A DNA stretch of 34,888 nucleotides from an uncultured Muribaculaceae bacterium (lineage in GTDB: Bacteria > Bacteroidota > Bacteroidia > Bacteroidales > Muribaculaceae). A program made the position numbers and the translations under genes. The DNA lies in assembly GCA_944321875.1 (NCBI GenBank), contig CALUMX010000032.1:1-34888 (forward strand), in the 5' to 3' direction. A model generated the notes under the pieces. The model saw nothing but the letters and a program-made list of their open reading frames with translations. It made no database searches and was not told where the DNA came from. Positions 1 through 8,213 of this stretch are shown here, one piece after another (within the stretch, counting starts at the first letter, position 1; every line of letters starts with the position of its first letter).

Positions 1-88
1 CAAGACGAACCTTGCTGAACTGTGAGAAATAATTTATTTTTGTCCAATTACTGTAACGGTTATTTAGGACTAGACAGGAGAGGAGGTC

Positions 89-649
89 TTAGACAGTAAG
101 GATTTCTTTTTCCTTGGCTGCGAAGAGCTCGTCGATTTTCTTCATGAAATTGTCGTGGATTTTCTGCACTTTGGCTTCTGCATCCTTCTCAACGTCTTCC
201 GGCATGCCGTTCTTGATGGCTTTCTTCAGGCCTTCGATAGCGTCGCGGCGTGCGTTGCGCACAGAGATTTTAGCTTGCTCAGCCTCGCCCTTGCATTGCT
301 TAACGAGAGCCTTACGGCGGTCTTCTGTCAACGGCGGAATAGTGAGGCGGATGACTTCACCGTTGTTTTCCGGAGTGATACCTACTTCGGAGTTGATGAT
401 GGCCTTCTCAATTTCCTTGAACATTGACTTTTCCCACGGAGTGATGACGATGGTGCGTGCGTCGGGCACAGCTACGTTAGCCACGTTGCTGATAGGAGCT
501 GCGCTTCCGTAATAGTCTACTCTGATGCCGTCGAGGATTTTCGGGTTAGCTTTTCCTGCGCGGATGCGGGCAAGCGTTTCGTCCAGATATTCCACGGCCA
601 TCTCCATTTTTTCCTGAGCCGGATTAATATAAGTGTTGATATCGTTCAT
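89..649 (-). CDS. frr: Ribosome recycling factor
   Basis: This 186-residue protein has the usual length of ribosome recycling factor, which acts with EF-G in the cytoplasm to split the post-termination ribosome so that subunits and mRNA can be reused. Family features are visible along the whole chain: the [10 protein letters not shown] segment near residue 30, the [13 protein letters not shown] region near residue 70, and the highly conserved stretch around residues 103-135 ([13 protein letters not shown], then a [11 protein letters not shown] block) in the long helical-bundle arm. The ATG at 649 gives a full-length N terminus. The gene lies 33 nt downstream of pyrH on the same strand, a common bacterial pairing, so both are probably made from one transcript. 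The identification is very secure. Confidence 0.97.
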   Translation of the reverse strand: MNDINTYINPAQEKMEMAVEYLDETLARIRAGKANPKILDGIRVDYYGSAAPISNVANVAVPDARTIVITPWEKSMFKEIEKAIINSEVGITPENNGEVIRLTIPPLTEDRRKALVKQCKGEAEQAKISVRNARRDAIEGLKKAIKNGMPEDVEKDAEAKVQKIHDNFMKKIDELFAAKEKEILTV

Positions 650-682
650 AGTTAGTATGGTTTTTGATTTTCTTAAATTGCG

Positions 683-1399
683 TTATTTCTGATAGACAAG
701 TGTGCCGATAGGCTCGCCTTCGATGACTTTCTTCAGGTTGCCTTTCGTGTCCATGTCGAATACGATAATCGGCAAGTTGTTCTCCTTGCACATTACGGTA
801 GCGGTGAGGTCCATGACTTTCAGACCGCGCTCGTAGATTTCATCGTAAGTGATTTCCGTAAACTTCTTGGCAGTCGGGTCCTTTTCGGGGTCGGCTGTGT
901 AGATGCCGTCCACGCGTGTACCCTTCAGCATGACGTCGGCCTCGACTTCAATGCCACGCAGGGCAGAGCCTGTGTCGGTTGTGAAGAAAGGATTGCCTGT
1001 GCCGCAGGAGATGATGGCCACTTTGCCGGCCTTCATGGCGTCGATGGCTTTCCACTTGCTGTAGTGCTCACCGATAGGGAACATGTTGACAGCTGTGAAC
1101 ACCTGAGCAGGCTGTCCCTCTTTCTCAAGAGCCGAGCAGAGAGCAAGCGAGTTGATGACGGTGGCGAGCATACCCATCTGGTCGCCCTTCACGCGGTCTA
1201 CGCCTTTGGCGGCACCGGCAAGGCCACGGAAGATGTTTCCACCGCCGATGACGATGGCAATCTCCACACCCGACTGGGCAAGTTCCTTGATTTGTTCGGC
1301 GTAGTCACCCACTCTGACGGGGTCGATGCCATATCCTTGACTGCCCATCAGTGATTCTCCGCTGAGCTTGAGCAGAATGCGTTTGTAGCTTGTTCTCAT
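683..1399 (-). CDS. pyrH: UMP kinase
   Basis: This 238-residue protein is the hexameric bacterial uridylate kinase of the amino-acid-kinase fold. It phosphorylates UMP to UDP with ATP in pyrimidine synthesis and is normally inhibited by UTP and activated by GTP. Visible motifs are the N-terminal KRILLKLSGESL nucleotide-binding strand-turn, the GGGNIFRG glycine loop near residue 52, a GTGNPFFTTDT loop near residue 134 involved in UMP binding, and the C-terminal FDMDTKGNLKK segment. Its length matches the family. It is the first gene of a pyrH-frr pair and is divergent from a TPR-protein gene. A minus-strand promoter-like element lies 31 nt upstream of the start. The identification is very secure. 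Confidence 0.97.
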   Translation of the reverse strand: MRTSYKRILLKLSGESLMGSQGYGIDPVRVGDYAEQIKELAQSGVEIAIVIGGGNIFRGLAGAAKGVDRVKGDQMGMLATVINSLALCSALEKEGQPAQVFTAVNMFPIGEHYSKWKAIDAMKAGKVAIISCGTGNPFFTTDTGSALRGIEVEADVMLKGTRVDGIYTADPEKDPTAKKFTEITYDEIYERGLKVMDLTATVMCKENNLPIIVFDMDTKGNLKKVIEGEPIGTLVYQK

Positions 1400-1430
1400 T
1401 TTTTAATAGTCTTTATTTGAATGTCTTTCA

Positions 1431-1462
1431 CAAATTTAGTTACTTTGTCGATAAGAAACAAT
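1431..1462 (-). promoter_or_regulatory. Putative pyrH-frr promoter
   Basis: Read on the minus strand, TAAATTTG (1431-1438) matches the Bacteroidota -7 consensus TAnnTTTG. An imperfect -33 element, ATTG, lies 20 nt further upstream (1459-1462). It sits in the 85-nt divergent gap ahead of pyrH. The weak -33 match keeps confidence low. Confidence 0.4.
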
Positions 1463-1484
1463 ATTTTCCGTATCCTAAATTGAT

Positions 1485-2270
1485 ATGAAGGCATATTTTT
1501 ATACGCGTCTGAGGGTTTTGCTGTGGGTGGCAGCGGCTCTTCTGTTGGTGATGCCGGCGGTGTCCTCCCCGGCGTTTGCCGCGAAGCCCGACATGAAGGT
1601 GCTGCGTGAGAAGGCCGGCCGTTTCTATGCGCACAGCGAGTGGCCGAACGCGCTTGCCATGTTCTATGCGATACTGGAGGACGAGCCTGACGATATTGCC
1701 ACCTATGCGCGGGCAATTGTCGTGTCGGGAATAATCCAGGACACGGAGCGGCAGATGAGTCTGTTTGAGCGCGCGCAGAACGCCGGACTGTCGCTTGACC
1801 GGCTGTTTGACGAGGTGCGCAAGTCGGCGTTTGAGATAGGCGAGCCACAGGAGGCGGAGCGTTTCTTTTATCGGGTGAAAGATCATTTGCCGTGGATGAG
1901 CCGCAACATTCAGATTCGTCTGGCGAAATACTACGACATCCGCAATAACGGGGCAAAGATGGTGGCGATGAGCGACACGCTGCTGGCTCTCAACGCCCGC
2001 GACCCGATGATTCTCGGCATTAAGGCGAGAGGATACAAACTGCTCGATGATTATCCGTCGGCGGTCAAATGCTATAAGGAAATACTGAAAATCGACCCGA
2101 CCGATGTCGATGCCCTGCTCAATATCGGGGTTTACTATTACTATGAGGTGAAGTCGCGCAATCTGCCGATTTCGTCGGAAGAGGTAAAGGAAGCCCGGCT
2201 GCATCTGGCTGAGGCTAACCGTCTGCAGCCGTCGGCCTATATTGAGCGGTTGCTGAGCGAATTGCGCTAA
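1485..2270 (+). CDS. Secreted TPR-repeat protein
   Basis: The 261-residue product begins with a clear signal peptide: basic n-region, then LLWVAAALLLVMPAV, then a probable cleavage after an Ala near residue 32 (AFA or AA). The mature part is helical with tetratricopeptide-like repeats. A first pair covers about residues 37-75 (AGRFYAHSEWPNALAMFYAI), and the best repeats lie at about residues 165-225 (ARGYKLLDDYPSAVKCYKEI, followed by DALLNIGVYYYYE). No catalytic motif is visible. TPR proteins act as protein-binding scaffolds, and this one should work in the periplasm or at the outer-membrane inner face. The partner is unknown. It is divergent from pyrH and is followed by a strong hairpin terminator. 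A long antisense reading frame over the same DNA shows no protein-like features, so this strand is preferred. Confidence 0.8.
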   Translation: MKAYFYTRLRVLLWVAAALLLVMPAVSSPAFAAKPDMKVLREKAGRFYAHSEWPNALAMFYAILEDEPDDIATYARAIVVSGIIQDTERQMSLFERAQNAGLSLDRLFDEVRKSAFEIGEPQEAERFFYRVKDHLPWMSRNIQIRLAKYYDIRNNGAKMVAMSDTLLALNARDPMILGIKARGYKLLDDYPSAVKCYKEILKIDPTDVDALLNIGVYYYYEVKSRNLPISSEEVKEARLHLAEANRLQPSAYIERLLSELR

Positions 2271-2290
2271 GCGGGACTGACAGATAACGG

Positions 2291-2337
2291 CAGGCGCCGG
2301 AGAACCACATCGGATTCTCCGGCGCCTGTTGTTTTTG
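2291..2337 (+). terminator. Rho-independent terminator after the TPR gene
   Basis: A perfect 14-bp GC-rich stem (2291-2304 pairing with 2315-2328) encloses a 10-nt loop and is followed by TTGTTTTTG. It lies 20 nt past the TPR stop codon. On the opposite strand there is no T-run after the stem, so it mainly serves the plus-strand gene, although folA ends convergently 30 nt away. Confidence 0.8.
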
Positions 2338-2357
2338 ACTGTATGTTATGCTGTCCC

Positions 2358-2852
2358 TTATTTCCGTCGATAGATGAGGAACGTGTAGGGGTAAGCGTTT
2401 TTCTCGTCCGGTTCGTGAGCCTCGCGCCATGTCTCTTCCCATTCGTTTTCGTCGAACACCGGAAAGAACGTGTCGGCATCAGGAAATGAGGCTTCGATAC
2501 GCGTCAGGCAAAGCTCTGTGGCAAGGGGAAGCAGCTGGCGGTAAATCTGCTCGCCGCCGATGACAAATACCGTCTCGTCGGGTGCAATCATGCCTGGCAG
2601 CGCCTCAATGCTGGCGGCTGTCTCTGTGCCGGGAGCGGAAAACGCCGGGTTGCGCGTAATCACGATGTTGCGGCGGTTGGGGAGAGCGCCCTTGGGCAGG
2701 GAGTCGAACGTGCGGCGTCCCATTACGACCGTGTGGCCGGAGGTGAGGTTCTTGAAGTGGCGCAGGTCGGCGGGCAGGTGGCACAGCAGGTCACTGTTGC
2801 GGCCGATGGCGTTGTCGCGGGCCACGGCCACGACTACTGACAGTTTCTTCAT
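2358..2852 (-). CDS. folA: Dihydrofolate reductase
   Basis: This 164-residue enzyme reduces dihydrofolate to tetrahydrofolate with NADPH, regenerating the folate oxidised by thymidylate synthase. Visible motifs are the N-terminal SVVVAVARDNAIGRN strand and Met20-type loop, the acidic proton donor in LPAD (Asp29), the VVMGRRTFDS NADP-binding loop near residue 42, and VFVIGGEQIYRQ near residue 98. The ATG at 2852 is preferred because it gives the standard N terminus. An in-frame ATG at 2888 would overlap thyA and add twelve charged residues not seen in the family. The gene starts 19 nt after the thyA stop, so the two are probably co-transcribed. The near-invariant Trp of the active site (Trp22 in E. 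coli) is Cys24 here. Confidence 0.95.
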   Translation of the reverse strand: MKKLSVVVAVARDNAIGRNSDLLCHLPADLRHFKNLTSGHTVVMGRRTFDSLPKGALPNRRNIVITRNPAFSAPGTETAASIEALPGMIAPDETVFVIGGEQIYRQLLPLATELCLTRIEASFPDADTFFPVFDENEWEETWREAHEPDEKNAYPYTFLIYRRK

Positions 2853-2871
2853 AATCGGTTCGTTTTTTCGT

Positions 2872-3666
2872 TTATACGGATACGACACCCTTTATGTGAG
2901 GATGCGGGTTGTAGCCTTCCAGCGTGAAGTCTTCGTAGCGGAAGTCGAAAATGTTCTTTATCTCAGGATTGAGCTTCATGACGGGCAGCGGGCGCGGTTC
3001 GCGCTGCAACTGCTCGCGCACCTGCTCGAAATGGTTGGTATAGATGTGGGCATCGCCGAGCGTGTGGACAAAATCGCCGGCTTTCAGTCCTGTCACTTGC
3101 GCCATCATCTGGAGCAGCAGGGCATAGGAGGCGATGTTGAACGGCACGCCGAGGAAGATGTCGGCACTGCGCTGGTAGAGTTGCAGGCTCAGACGGCCGT
3201 CGGCCACATAGAACTGGAAGAAGGCGTGGCAGGGCGGAAGGTTCATCTTGTCGAGGTCGGCCACGTTCCACGCGCTGACGATGATGCGGCGGGAATCGGG
3301 GTTGTGCTTGATGGTTTCCACCGCCTCGCTGATTTGGTCGATGAATCCGCCGTCGTAGGTCGGCCAGGAGCGCCATTGGTAGCCGTAGATGTGTCCGAGG
3401 TTACCGTCGGCATCGGCCCATTCGTTCCAGATGCGTACACCGTTTTCCTGAAGGTACTTGACGTTGGTATCGCCTTTCAGGAACCAGAGAAGCTCGTGAA
3501 TGATGGATTTCAGATGGAGTTTCTTGGTGGTCAGCAAGGGAAAACCATCCTCAAGATTGAATCTCATCTGATAGCCGAACACGCTTTTCGTGCCCGTACC
3601 GGTGCGGTCGCTTTTCAGCGTCCCGTGTTCCATCACATGCTGGAGCAGTTCGATATATTGTTTCAT
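2872..3666 (-). CDS. thyA: Thymidylate synthase
   Basis: At 264 residues this matches the length of E. coli ThyA. It methylates dUMP to dTMP using methylenetetrahydrofolate and releases dihydrofolate, which the neighbouring folA product recycles. The catalytic cysteine is Cys146 within [12 protein letters not shown]. The phosphate-binding SDRTGTGT loop (residues 19-26), the [11 protein letters not shown] block (124-134) with phosphate-binding arginines, the [18 protein letters not shown] segment and [12 protein letters not shown] are all intact. The thyA-folA order on one strand is common across bacteria. A promoter-like TAACTTTG lies about 30 nt upstream. Confidence 0.98.
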   Translation of the reverse strand: MKQYIELLQHVMEHGTLKSDRTGTGTKSVFGYQMRFNLEDGFPLLTTKKLHLKSIIHELLWFLKGDTNVKYLQENGVRIWNEWADADGNLGHIYGYQWRSWPTYDGGFIDQISEAVETIKHNPDSRRIIVSAWNVADLDKMNLPPCHAFFQFYVADGRLSLQLYQRSADIFLGVPFNIASYALLLQMMAQVTGLKAGDFVHTLGDAHIYTNHFEQVREQLQREPRPLPVMKLNPEIKNIFDFRYEDFTLEGYNPHPHIKGVVSV

Positions 3667-3694
3667 TGTATGGCTGTTTTGCGTTTGATGGCAT

Positions 3695-3702
3695 CAAAGT
3701 TA
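3695..3702 (-). promoter_or_regulatory. Putative -7 element for thyA-folA
   Basis: On the minus strand this is TAACTTTG, an exact match to TAnnTTTG, placed 28 nt before the thyA start. I could not find a convincing TTTG at the -33 spacing. Confidence 0.45.
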
Positions 3703-3759
3703 AGACAAAAAGCTGATTTGGATTAAAAAAACGGGTCTAAAGTTGGGACAAGAGCGGAC

Positions 3760-3790
3760 AATAAAGAATCAGGCTGCTCTCGCAGCCTGA
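3760..3790 (-). terminator. Terminator after alanine dehydrogenase
   Basis: A 9-bp stem (3769-3777 with 3782-3790) closes a four-base loop. Read on the minus strand it is followed by TTCTTTATT. It lies 47 nt past the ald stop, in the gap before thyA. Confidence 0.75.
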
Positions 3791-3837
3791 CCTCATTTAC
3801 AATATTAAAGTATTAGTTAACGGATTTAATTTTCAGT

Positions 3838-4950
3838 CTAAAGCACTTCCTCCACCGGAGTGTAAGGCAGGTTGAAGGCTTCGGCAACGCCCTTGTAGAC
3901 TACCTTTCCACCAACGATGTTGAGGCCTTCGCGCATTTCCTCGCTCTCACGGCAAGCTTCACGCCATCCCTTGTCGGCAAGACGGAGGGCATAGGGGAGA
4001 GTTGCGTTGGTGAGGGCAAACGTAGACGTGCGAGCCACCGCGCCCGGAATGTTTGCTACACAGTAGTGAACGATGTCGTCAACAATGTAGATTGGGTCTT
4101 GGTGAGTTGTCGGATGGGAAGTTTCGAAGCAACCGCCCTGGTCGATAGCCACGTCAACCATCACCGTACCCTTCTTCATGAGCTTGAGCATGTCGCGGGT
4201 GATGAGTTTCGGAGCTTTTGCACCCGGAATCAGAACGGCACCGATAACGAGGTCGGCCTCAGCGAGTTCCTGACGGATGTTGTATTCGTTTGACATGAGA
4301 GTCTTGATGTTTTTCGGCATAACCTCATCGAGATAAGCGAGACGAGGAAGCGAGATGTCGGCGATTGTAACGTCGGCGCCTGTTCCGGCAGCCGTGCGTG
4401 CGGCAGCCGTACCTACGATACCACCACCGATGACAAATACCTTGGCAGGTTTCACACCCGGGACACCGCCGAGAAGCACGCCCTTACCGCCGTGGTGACG
4501 TTCGAGGAAGTACATACCTTCCTGTACGGACATACGGCCGGCCACTTCCGACATCGGAATCAGCAACGGAAGGCTGTTGTCGGGGCGGCGTACAGTCTCA
4601 TAGGCGAGGCACACGGCTCCGCTTTCCATCATGGCGCGTGTCAGCGTCTCGCTGCTGGCGAAGTGCAGATATGTGAAAATCAGTTGATCCTTTCTAACAA
4701 GCTTGTATTCCGGTTCGATTGGTTCCTTTACCTTGATAATCATTTCTGCCTGTGCATAGACTTCCTCAATAGTGTCAAGCATTTTTGCACCTACATGAAC
4801 GTAATCTTCGTCAGAAAATCCGCTGCCGTTTCCGGCCGTCTTCTGTACAAGGACTGTGTGACCGTGTCTAACAAGTTCGTGAACTCCTGCAGGAGTCATC
4901 GATACTCGGTTCTCATTGTTTTTGATTTCTTTTGGGATACCGATAATCAT
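3838..4950 (-). CDS. ald: Alanine dehydrogenase
   Basis: The 370-residue protein interconverts L-alanine with pyruvate and ammonia using NAD, linking amino-acid catabolism to central metabolism in the cytoplasm. It has the two-domain AlaDH/PNT layout: an N-terminal substrate domain opening [16 protein letters not shown], and a Rossmann domain with [14 protein letters not shown] near residue 172. Key residues fall at the positions known from the Mycobacterium tuberculosis enzyme: Lys75 (IKVKEP), His96 (FTYLHFAS) and Asp270 (DVAIDQGG). Length is normal. The related transhydrogenase alpha subunit lacks this combination. A small membrane-protein gene ends 48 nt upstream on the same strand and may share its transcript. 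A hairpin terminator follows. Confidence 0.97.
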   Translation of the reverse strand: MIIGIPKEIKNNENRVSMTPAGVHELVRHGHTVLVQKTAGNGSGFSDEDYVHVGAKMLDTIEEVYAQAEMIIKVKEPIEPEYKLVRKDQLIFTYLHFASSETLTRAMMESGAVCLAYETVRRPDNSLPLLIPMSEVAGRMSVQEGMYFLERHHGGKGVLLGGVPGVKPAKVFVIGGGIVGTAAARTAAGTGADVTIADISLPRLAYLDEVMPKNIKTLMSNEYNIRQELAEADLVIGAVLIPGAKAPKLITRDMLKLMKKGTVMVDVAIDQGGCFETSHPTTHQDPIYIVDDIVHYCVANIPGAVARTSTFALTNATLPYALRLADKGWREACRESEEMREGLNIVGGKVVYKGVAEAFNLPYTPVEEVL

Positions 4951-4998
4951 AGTAGTAGGATTTTAAAAGTTATTAAATAGTTATAGTAAGATAGTCTT

Positions 4999-5301
4999 CT
5001 ATTCGTTGAGTACTGCTCCTGTAATCAGAGCCGCGTAGGAAAGCCAGATGATGGAGAGCAGGATGTAGGTTACTTCCTTTTTTATGAGAAAACATTTGTA
5101 AGCGAGAAAACCGCAGAGGATGATGTAGACGGGAAAGATGATAGCGAAAATCGTTGTCAGGTCGTTTGCCCTTAGGTTGTAGGCGGACATAAAAAGCGGC
5201 CATCCGCATACGGGTATTATGCTGCCTACGGTGAGTACAATCATGCTGACGGGCATTTTGCGAGGTGTGTCGTTGTCGCTTACGCGTTTGTGTTTTTTCA
5301 T
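4999..5301 (-). CDS. Small three-helix membrane protein, function unknown
   Basis: The 100-residue protein starts MKKHKRVSDND, a basic and hydrophilic N terminus, and has three predicted transmembrane helices at about residues 19-40, 49-72 and 76-98. No enzyme or transporter motif is recognisable. The ATG at 5301 is chosen because a -7 promoter element (5331-5338) lies between it and the ATG at 5424. The longer version would therefore start upstream of the likely transcript and would add an AT-rich, non-protein-like leader. It is 48 nt upstream of ald. A functional link to alanine metabolism is possible but unsupported. Confidence 0.65.
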   Translation of the reverse strand: MKKHKRVSDNDTPRKMPVSMIVLTVGSIIPVCGWPLFMSAYNLRANDLTTIFAIIFPVYIILCGFLAYKCFLIKKEVTYILLSIIWLSYAALITGAVLNE

Positions 5302-5330
5302 ATATAAAGGTTTGTGTGGTCGCGTATTCA

Positions 5331-5338
5331 CAAAGTTA
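5331..5338 (-). promoter_or_regulatory. Putative -7 element for the small membrane protein and ald
   Basis: On the minus strand this reads TAACTTTG, fitting TAnnTTTG, 29 nt before the chosen start at 5301. The upstream sequence is very AT-rich, with no clear TTTG at -33. Confidence 0.45.
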
Positions 5339-5438
5339 AGAATATATATTTTTCGGAGAAATATTTTGAGAGAAAAAAATAGGATACTTATATTTTTTAA
5401 CAAAATGTCGCTTTCTGTAGCCAAAAGGAGTAAAACAT

Positions 5439-5474
5439 TAAAAAAGGAAGGAGCCCGGAACGCCGGACTCCTTC
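5439..5474 (-). terminator. Terminator of the cobalamin-riboswitch operon
   Basis: GAAGGAG (5447-5453) pairs with CTCCTTC (5468-5474), and inner CCGG/CCGG pairs extend the stem. Read on the minus strand the stem is followed directly by a run of six or more T. It lies 25 nt beyond the stop of the last lipoprotein gene, so it ends that operon. Confidence 0.85.
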
Positions 5475-5498
5475 GGTAGTATGGCTGAATCAGTCTTG

Positions 5499-6734
5499 TT
5501 ATTTGGAGCTGAATCTCGACATCGGATAAATGCCGACCGCATAGCTGGTCTTGCCCTCAATCTTGCTGACGAGTTTCGGAGTCTCTCCGCTGCAGTCGTA
5601 GACAAGCAGGTAGTTGTGGACAATCACGTTTTCGTAATATTTGTCGGATACCGCCACATAGATGTAGTTGTTGGCAGGATTTGCCACAACGTTGCAGTTC
5701 AGGTATTTGGCATCGGGCGCATCCGCAGTGACGTCAACGACATCCTCCACTTTCCATGTTTTGGTGGATACACGCTTGACGGTTGTCGAGCCTGCCGCGA
5801 AATAAATATAGTCGCCGGCCAGGGAGATACCGGAAGAAGGCATGAATCCGGCCGAGATGTCGGCAGCTATCTGATGCTCATCTGTGATGGTCCAGCTGTT
5901 GAGGTCTACATAATAGAAATAGCCCTTCTTGCTGCCCAGTCGGCCACAGGTGGCAACGAGAATCTCGTGGTCGCCCGTCTGGCAGACACCGCTGATGAAA
6001 TCACCGTTGGGAAGCTCCAGCTCGCGGTTCACCTCATCCTTGTCTTTGGCGAACTCAAGCAGGCGGGTAGTTGCCCAGAAACCGCCGCCACCGCAGTAGA
6101 CGCGGTCGCCGACAACTGTCATGCCCCGGGTGGAGGCGATGCTCTCGATGGTCATGCCCTGATTGCCGAACGCGAAGGAACCTTTGAGGATTTTCATCTC
6201 GCTGGTAGCCGGATTGAGGCGGAAGAGTCCCTGCTCGTCGGAGAGGAAGACGTTGTTCTCGTCGACTACGGCGATGTTGCAGAGGGGAGTGGTCAGCGGA
6301 AGCATCTCGTCTTTTTCGAGAGAGCCTTCCGGTTTTGGGAATTTCAACTGGTCGAAGGCAAACGCTTTCTCTTTCTTGAGCGTAACGGCATCGGCAATCA
6401 CCAGAGAGCCGTCAGACGGACGGTCGTAGGTGCTGTTGCTCAAGATATAGAGCTTCCCGCCATACATATAGAGGTCCTGGGCCTCATAGCCTAACGTGGA
6501 GTTGTTGACAGCGGCATAGACTTTCTCCTGAACGGTTCCGTCAGGAGCGATATAGGTCAGCGAGCTGCTTTCGTCGGAGCCTGCTCCCTGATTGAGAATC
6601 AGCACGCCGTCAGGGTCGGCATAGCCGCCCGGATTTTCGGGAGGCGTTTGGTTGTTGGGCTTGGGCTCGTCAGAACATCCTGTGGCGATGAGAGCGAGGC
6701 CAAGGGCCAAACTGGAATAAAACGAAATTTTCAT
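5499..6734 (-). CDS. DUF5074-like beta-propeller lipoprotein
   Basis: The 411-residue protein has a lipoprotein signal ending IATGC (Cys20) followed by SDEP. The acidic residues just after the Cys resemble the surface-export signal of Bacteroidota lipoproteins. From about residue 43 it consists of repeated blade-like units, for example GVLILNQGAGSDESSSLTYI, then KLYILSN, then VFLSDEQGLFRLNPAT, then YIYFAAGSTTVKRV. This is typical of DUF5074/YncE-like propellers. It shares its start-of-domain pattern with the upstream 476-residue protein (LNQG/LNEG, SLTYI/TLTYI, AQDLY/AQDMF), so the two are tandem paralogues. It is the last gene of an operon led by a cobalamin riboswitch, 14 nt after its neighbour. 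A role in capturing corrinoids at the cell surface is inferred from that control and from the propeller fold of BtuG, not shown by the sequence. Confidence 0.85.
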   Translation of the reverse strand: MKISFYSSLALGLALIATGCSDEPKPNNQTPPENPGGYADPDGVLILNQGAGSDESSSLTYIAPDGTVQEKVYAAVNNSTLGYEAQDLYMYGGKLYILSNSTYDRPSDGSLVIADAVTLKKEKAFAFDQLKFPKPEGSLEKDEMLPLTTPLCNIAVVDENNVFLSDEQGLFRLNPATSEMKILKGSFAFGNQGMTIESIASTRGMTVVGDRVYCGGGGFWATTRLLEFAKDKDEVNRELELPNGDFISGVCQTGDHEILVATCGRLGSKKGYFYYVDLNSWTITDEHQIAADISAGFMPSSGISLAGDYIYFAAGSTTVKRVSTKTWKVEDVVDVTADAPDAKYLNCNVVANPANNYIYVAVSDKYYENVIVHNYLLVYDCSGETPKLVSKIEGKTSYAVGIYPMSRFSSK

Positions 6735-6748
6735 AGGAAAGGTGGTTG

Positions 6749-8179
6749 TTAGTTATTGTGATTAGGGAAATAGAATCCGGCAGGGAAATGAGTGTGGTTC
6801 TCGTATTTTGCCAATGGGTTCTTGAAATCGGAAGCCGTGTCGAACACCCAAATCTGGTTCTTGTTGAAGAGCGGGAACGACTTGATGGTATTGGCATAGA
6901 GGTTGCCGGTTTCAGGATGGATGGCCAGCCCGTTGTAGAGAATGCCGGCGTTGGAGTCGAGTTCGGAAAGGGTAGCGAGCTGTTCCTCTGCTTCCAGTCC
7001 GGATGCGGCGTCAAGTTCAGGGTTTTCGTCGAATTTCAGACGGTACAGCGTAAGGTCGTCGGCATAGTAGATTTCGTTTCCTTTGGCCGCGAATGCGATA
7101 CCGCTGCTGCCAACCGACGGCTGAACGGTGATTTCACGTTGGATGATTTCTTTGGTTGACGGGTCAAATTTTCCGATGGCCATTTTGCCGAAACCGAATG
7201 ACATAACCCATACTTTTCCGTTGTCAGCCGCCCGGATACCCAGCACTTCGTTGATGCTGATTTCCACACGGAACGGGAACAGGATGGATTTTGCCTGGTC
7301 GCTGTCTGCCGAGATTTCCAACAGGCCGCTCAAGGAACCTTGCTTATATGTGTAGACTTTGTCGTTCATCACTACGAAACGGCTTTTGGGAGCGCCTTCG
7401 GTGCCTTCCACCAATGTCAGTTCCTTGGTGTCGGAATTGAGACGGTAGATGCCGTTGTTGTCGCGGACATAGACGTGCTGCGGGTCAATGGCTGCGATGT
7501 GTGTGGGCCATTCGAGGGCAGGGAGGTCGTCGTGGGTGAAGGATTTCTCTTTTTTGAGCGTCTTTGCGTCCAATATGACCATCATGCCGTCGTTCTCAAA
7601 ACTTGTGCCGGTTGCGTTCTTGTTGCCGTTTTGAGAGATGATATAGATTTTACCGTCGAGGAAGAACATATCCTGAGCCACGTTGCCGAGTTCCGTACCG
7701 TTGACCGCCTTGTAGGCATCGTCAATGACATAGCCCTCGGGAGTGATATAGGTGAGAGTACCGTTTTCGGTGGTCATGTTGCCCTCGTTGAGCACGAACG
7801 TGCCGGCAGGGTTGTCGAAGGAGTTGAGGCAGTAGAAGCTGACTTCCTGCGATACGCTCTTCGTGTCGTTGACAGCCGTTACGGTCAGTTTTGCCACAGA
7901 GGTAGCCTCGGCGGTCGCGCTGACGGAAATGTTCTTTCCGGCCATGTCGACTTCCGCGCTCCAGCCTTCCGGCAGGTTGCTCACCTGGATGGAACCGGCG
8001 TTCTCTGCCGTGAAGTTAAGCTGGTAGGGTGTGCCGGGAGTGACAAAGATGGGGTTGGATGATTCAGGGATGGCGACTTCCAGTACGGGGTCGGCCGCGA
8101 TGGGCTCTTCGGAGCTACAGCTGTAAAGAAAAGCGAGTGAAAGCAGGGATGCTTTGAGTAAGGATTTAATACTTAACAT
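6749..8179 (-). CDS. Lipoprotein with Ig-like and DUF5074-like propeller domains
   Basis: The 476-residue protein carries a lipoprotein signal with Cys21 (FLYSC), followed by SSEEP, again acidic as in surface-exported lipoproteins. Residues of about 30-115 look like a beta-sandwich (Ig/BACON type: LPEGWSAEVDMAGKNISVSA, then AKLTVTAVNDT). A propeller domain runs from about 127 to the end (GTFVLNEGN, GTLTYITPEG, then KIYIISQNG, HVYVRDNNGIYRLN, EIYYADDLTLYRL). It sits in the middle of the cobalamin-riboswitch operon, 34 nt after the first lipoprotein gene and 14 nt before its paralogue. It differs from that paralogue by the extra N-terminal sandwich, which may act as a spacer from the membrane. 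B12 or corrinoid binding is inferred from context. Confidence 0.85.
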   Translation of the reverse strand: MLSIKSLLKASLLSLAFLYSCSSEEPIAADPVLEVAIPESSNPIFVTPGTPYQLNFTAENAGSIQVSNLPEGWSAEVDMAGKNISVSATAEATSVAKLTVTAVNDTKSVSQEVSFYCLNSFDNPAGTFVLNEGNMTTENGTLTYITPEGYVIDDAYKAVNGTELGNVAQDMFFLDGKIYIISQNGNKNATGTSFENDGMMVILDAKTLKKEKSFTHDDLPALEWPTHIAAIDPQHVYVRDNNGIYRLNSDTKELTLVEGTEGAPKSRFVVMNDKVYTYKQGSLSGLLEISADSDQAKSILFPFRVEISINEVLGIRAADNGKVWVMSFGFGKMAIGKFDPSTKEIIQREITVQPSVGSSGIAFAAKGNEIYYADDLTLYRLKFDENPELDAASGLEAEEQLATLSELDSNAGILYNGLAIHPETGNLYANTIKSFPLFNKNQIWVFDTASDFKNPLAKYENHTHFPAGFYFPNHNN

Positions 8180-8213
8180 AGATAATATTTTGATGTGTTA
8201 ATATATGATTCAC

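Noticed and set aside
1..88. Sequence downstream of frr
   Set aside because: It is AT-rich with no ORF start, hairpin or promoter that I could support. A downstream gene such as rsgA may lie outside the window, but this is not visible.
1440..2204. Antisense 254-codon frame over the TPR gene
   Set aside because: The plus-strand frame has a signal peptide and TPR-like repeats. The antisense frame is rich in His and Arg with no recognisable motif, a typical shadow of third-position GC bias.
2560..3726. Plus-strand 388-codon frame across folA and thyA
   Set aside because: It runs antisense to two unmistakable enzymes and crosses their junction. It shows no domain and no promoter.
5481..6494. 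Plus-strand 337-codon frame antisense to the last lipoprotein gene
   Set aside because: It overlaps the operon's terminator side and mirrors the propeller gene. The sense strand has a lipoprotein signal and paralogue similarity.
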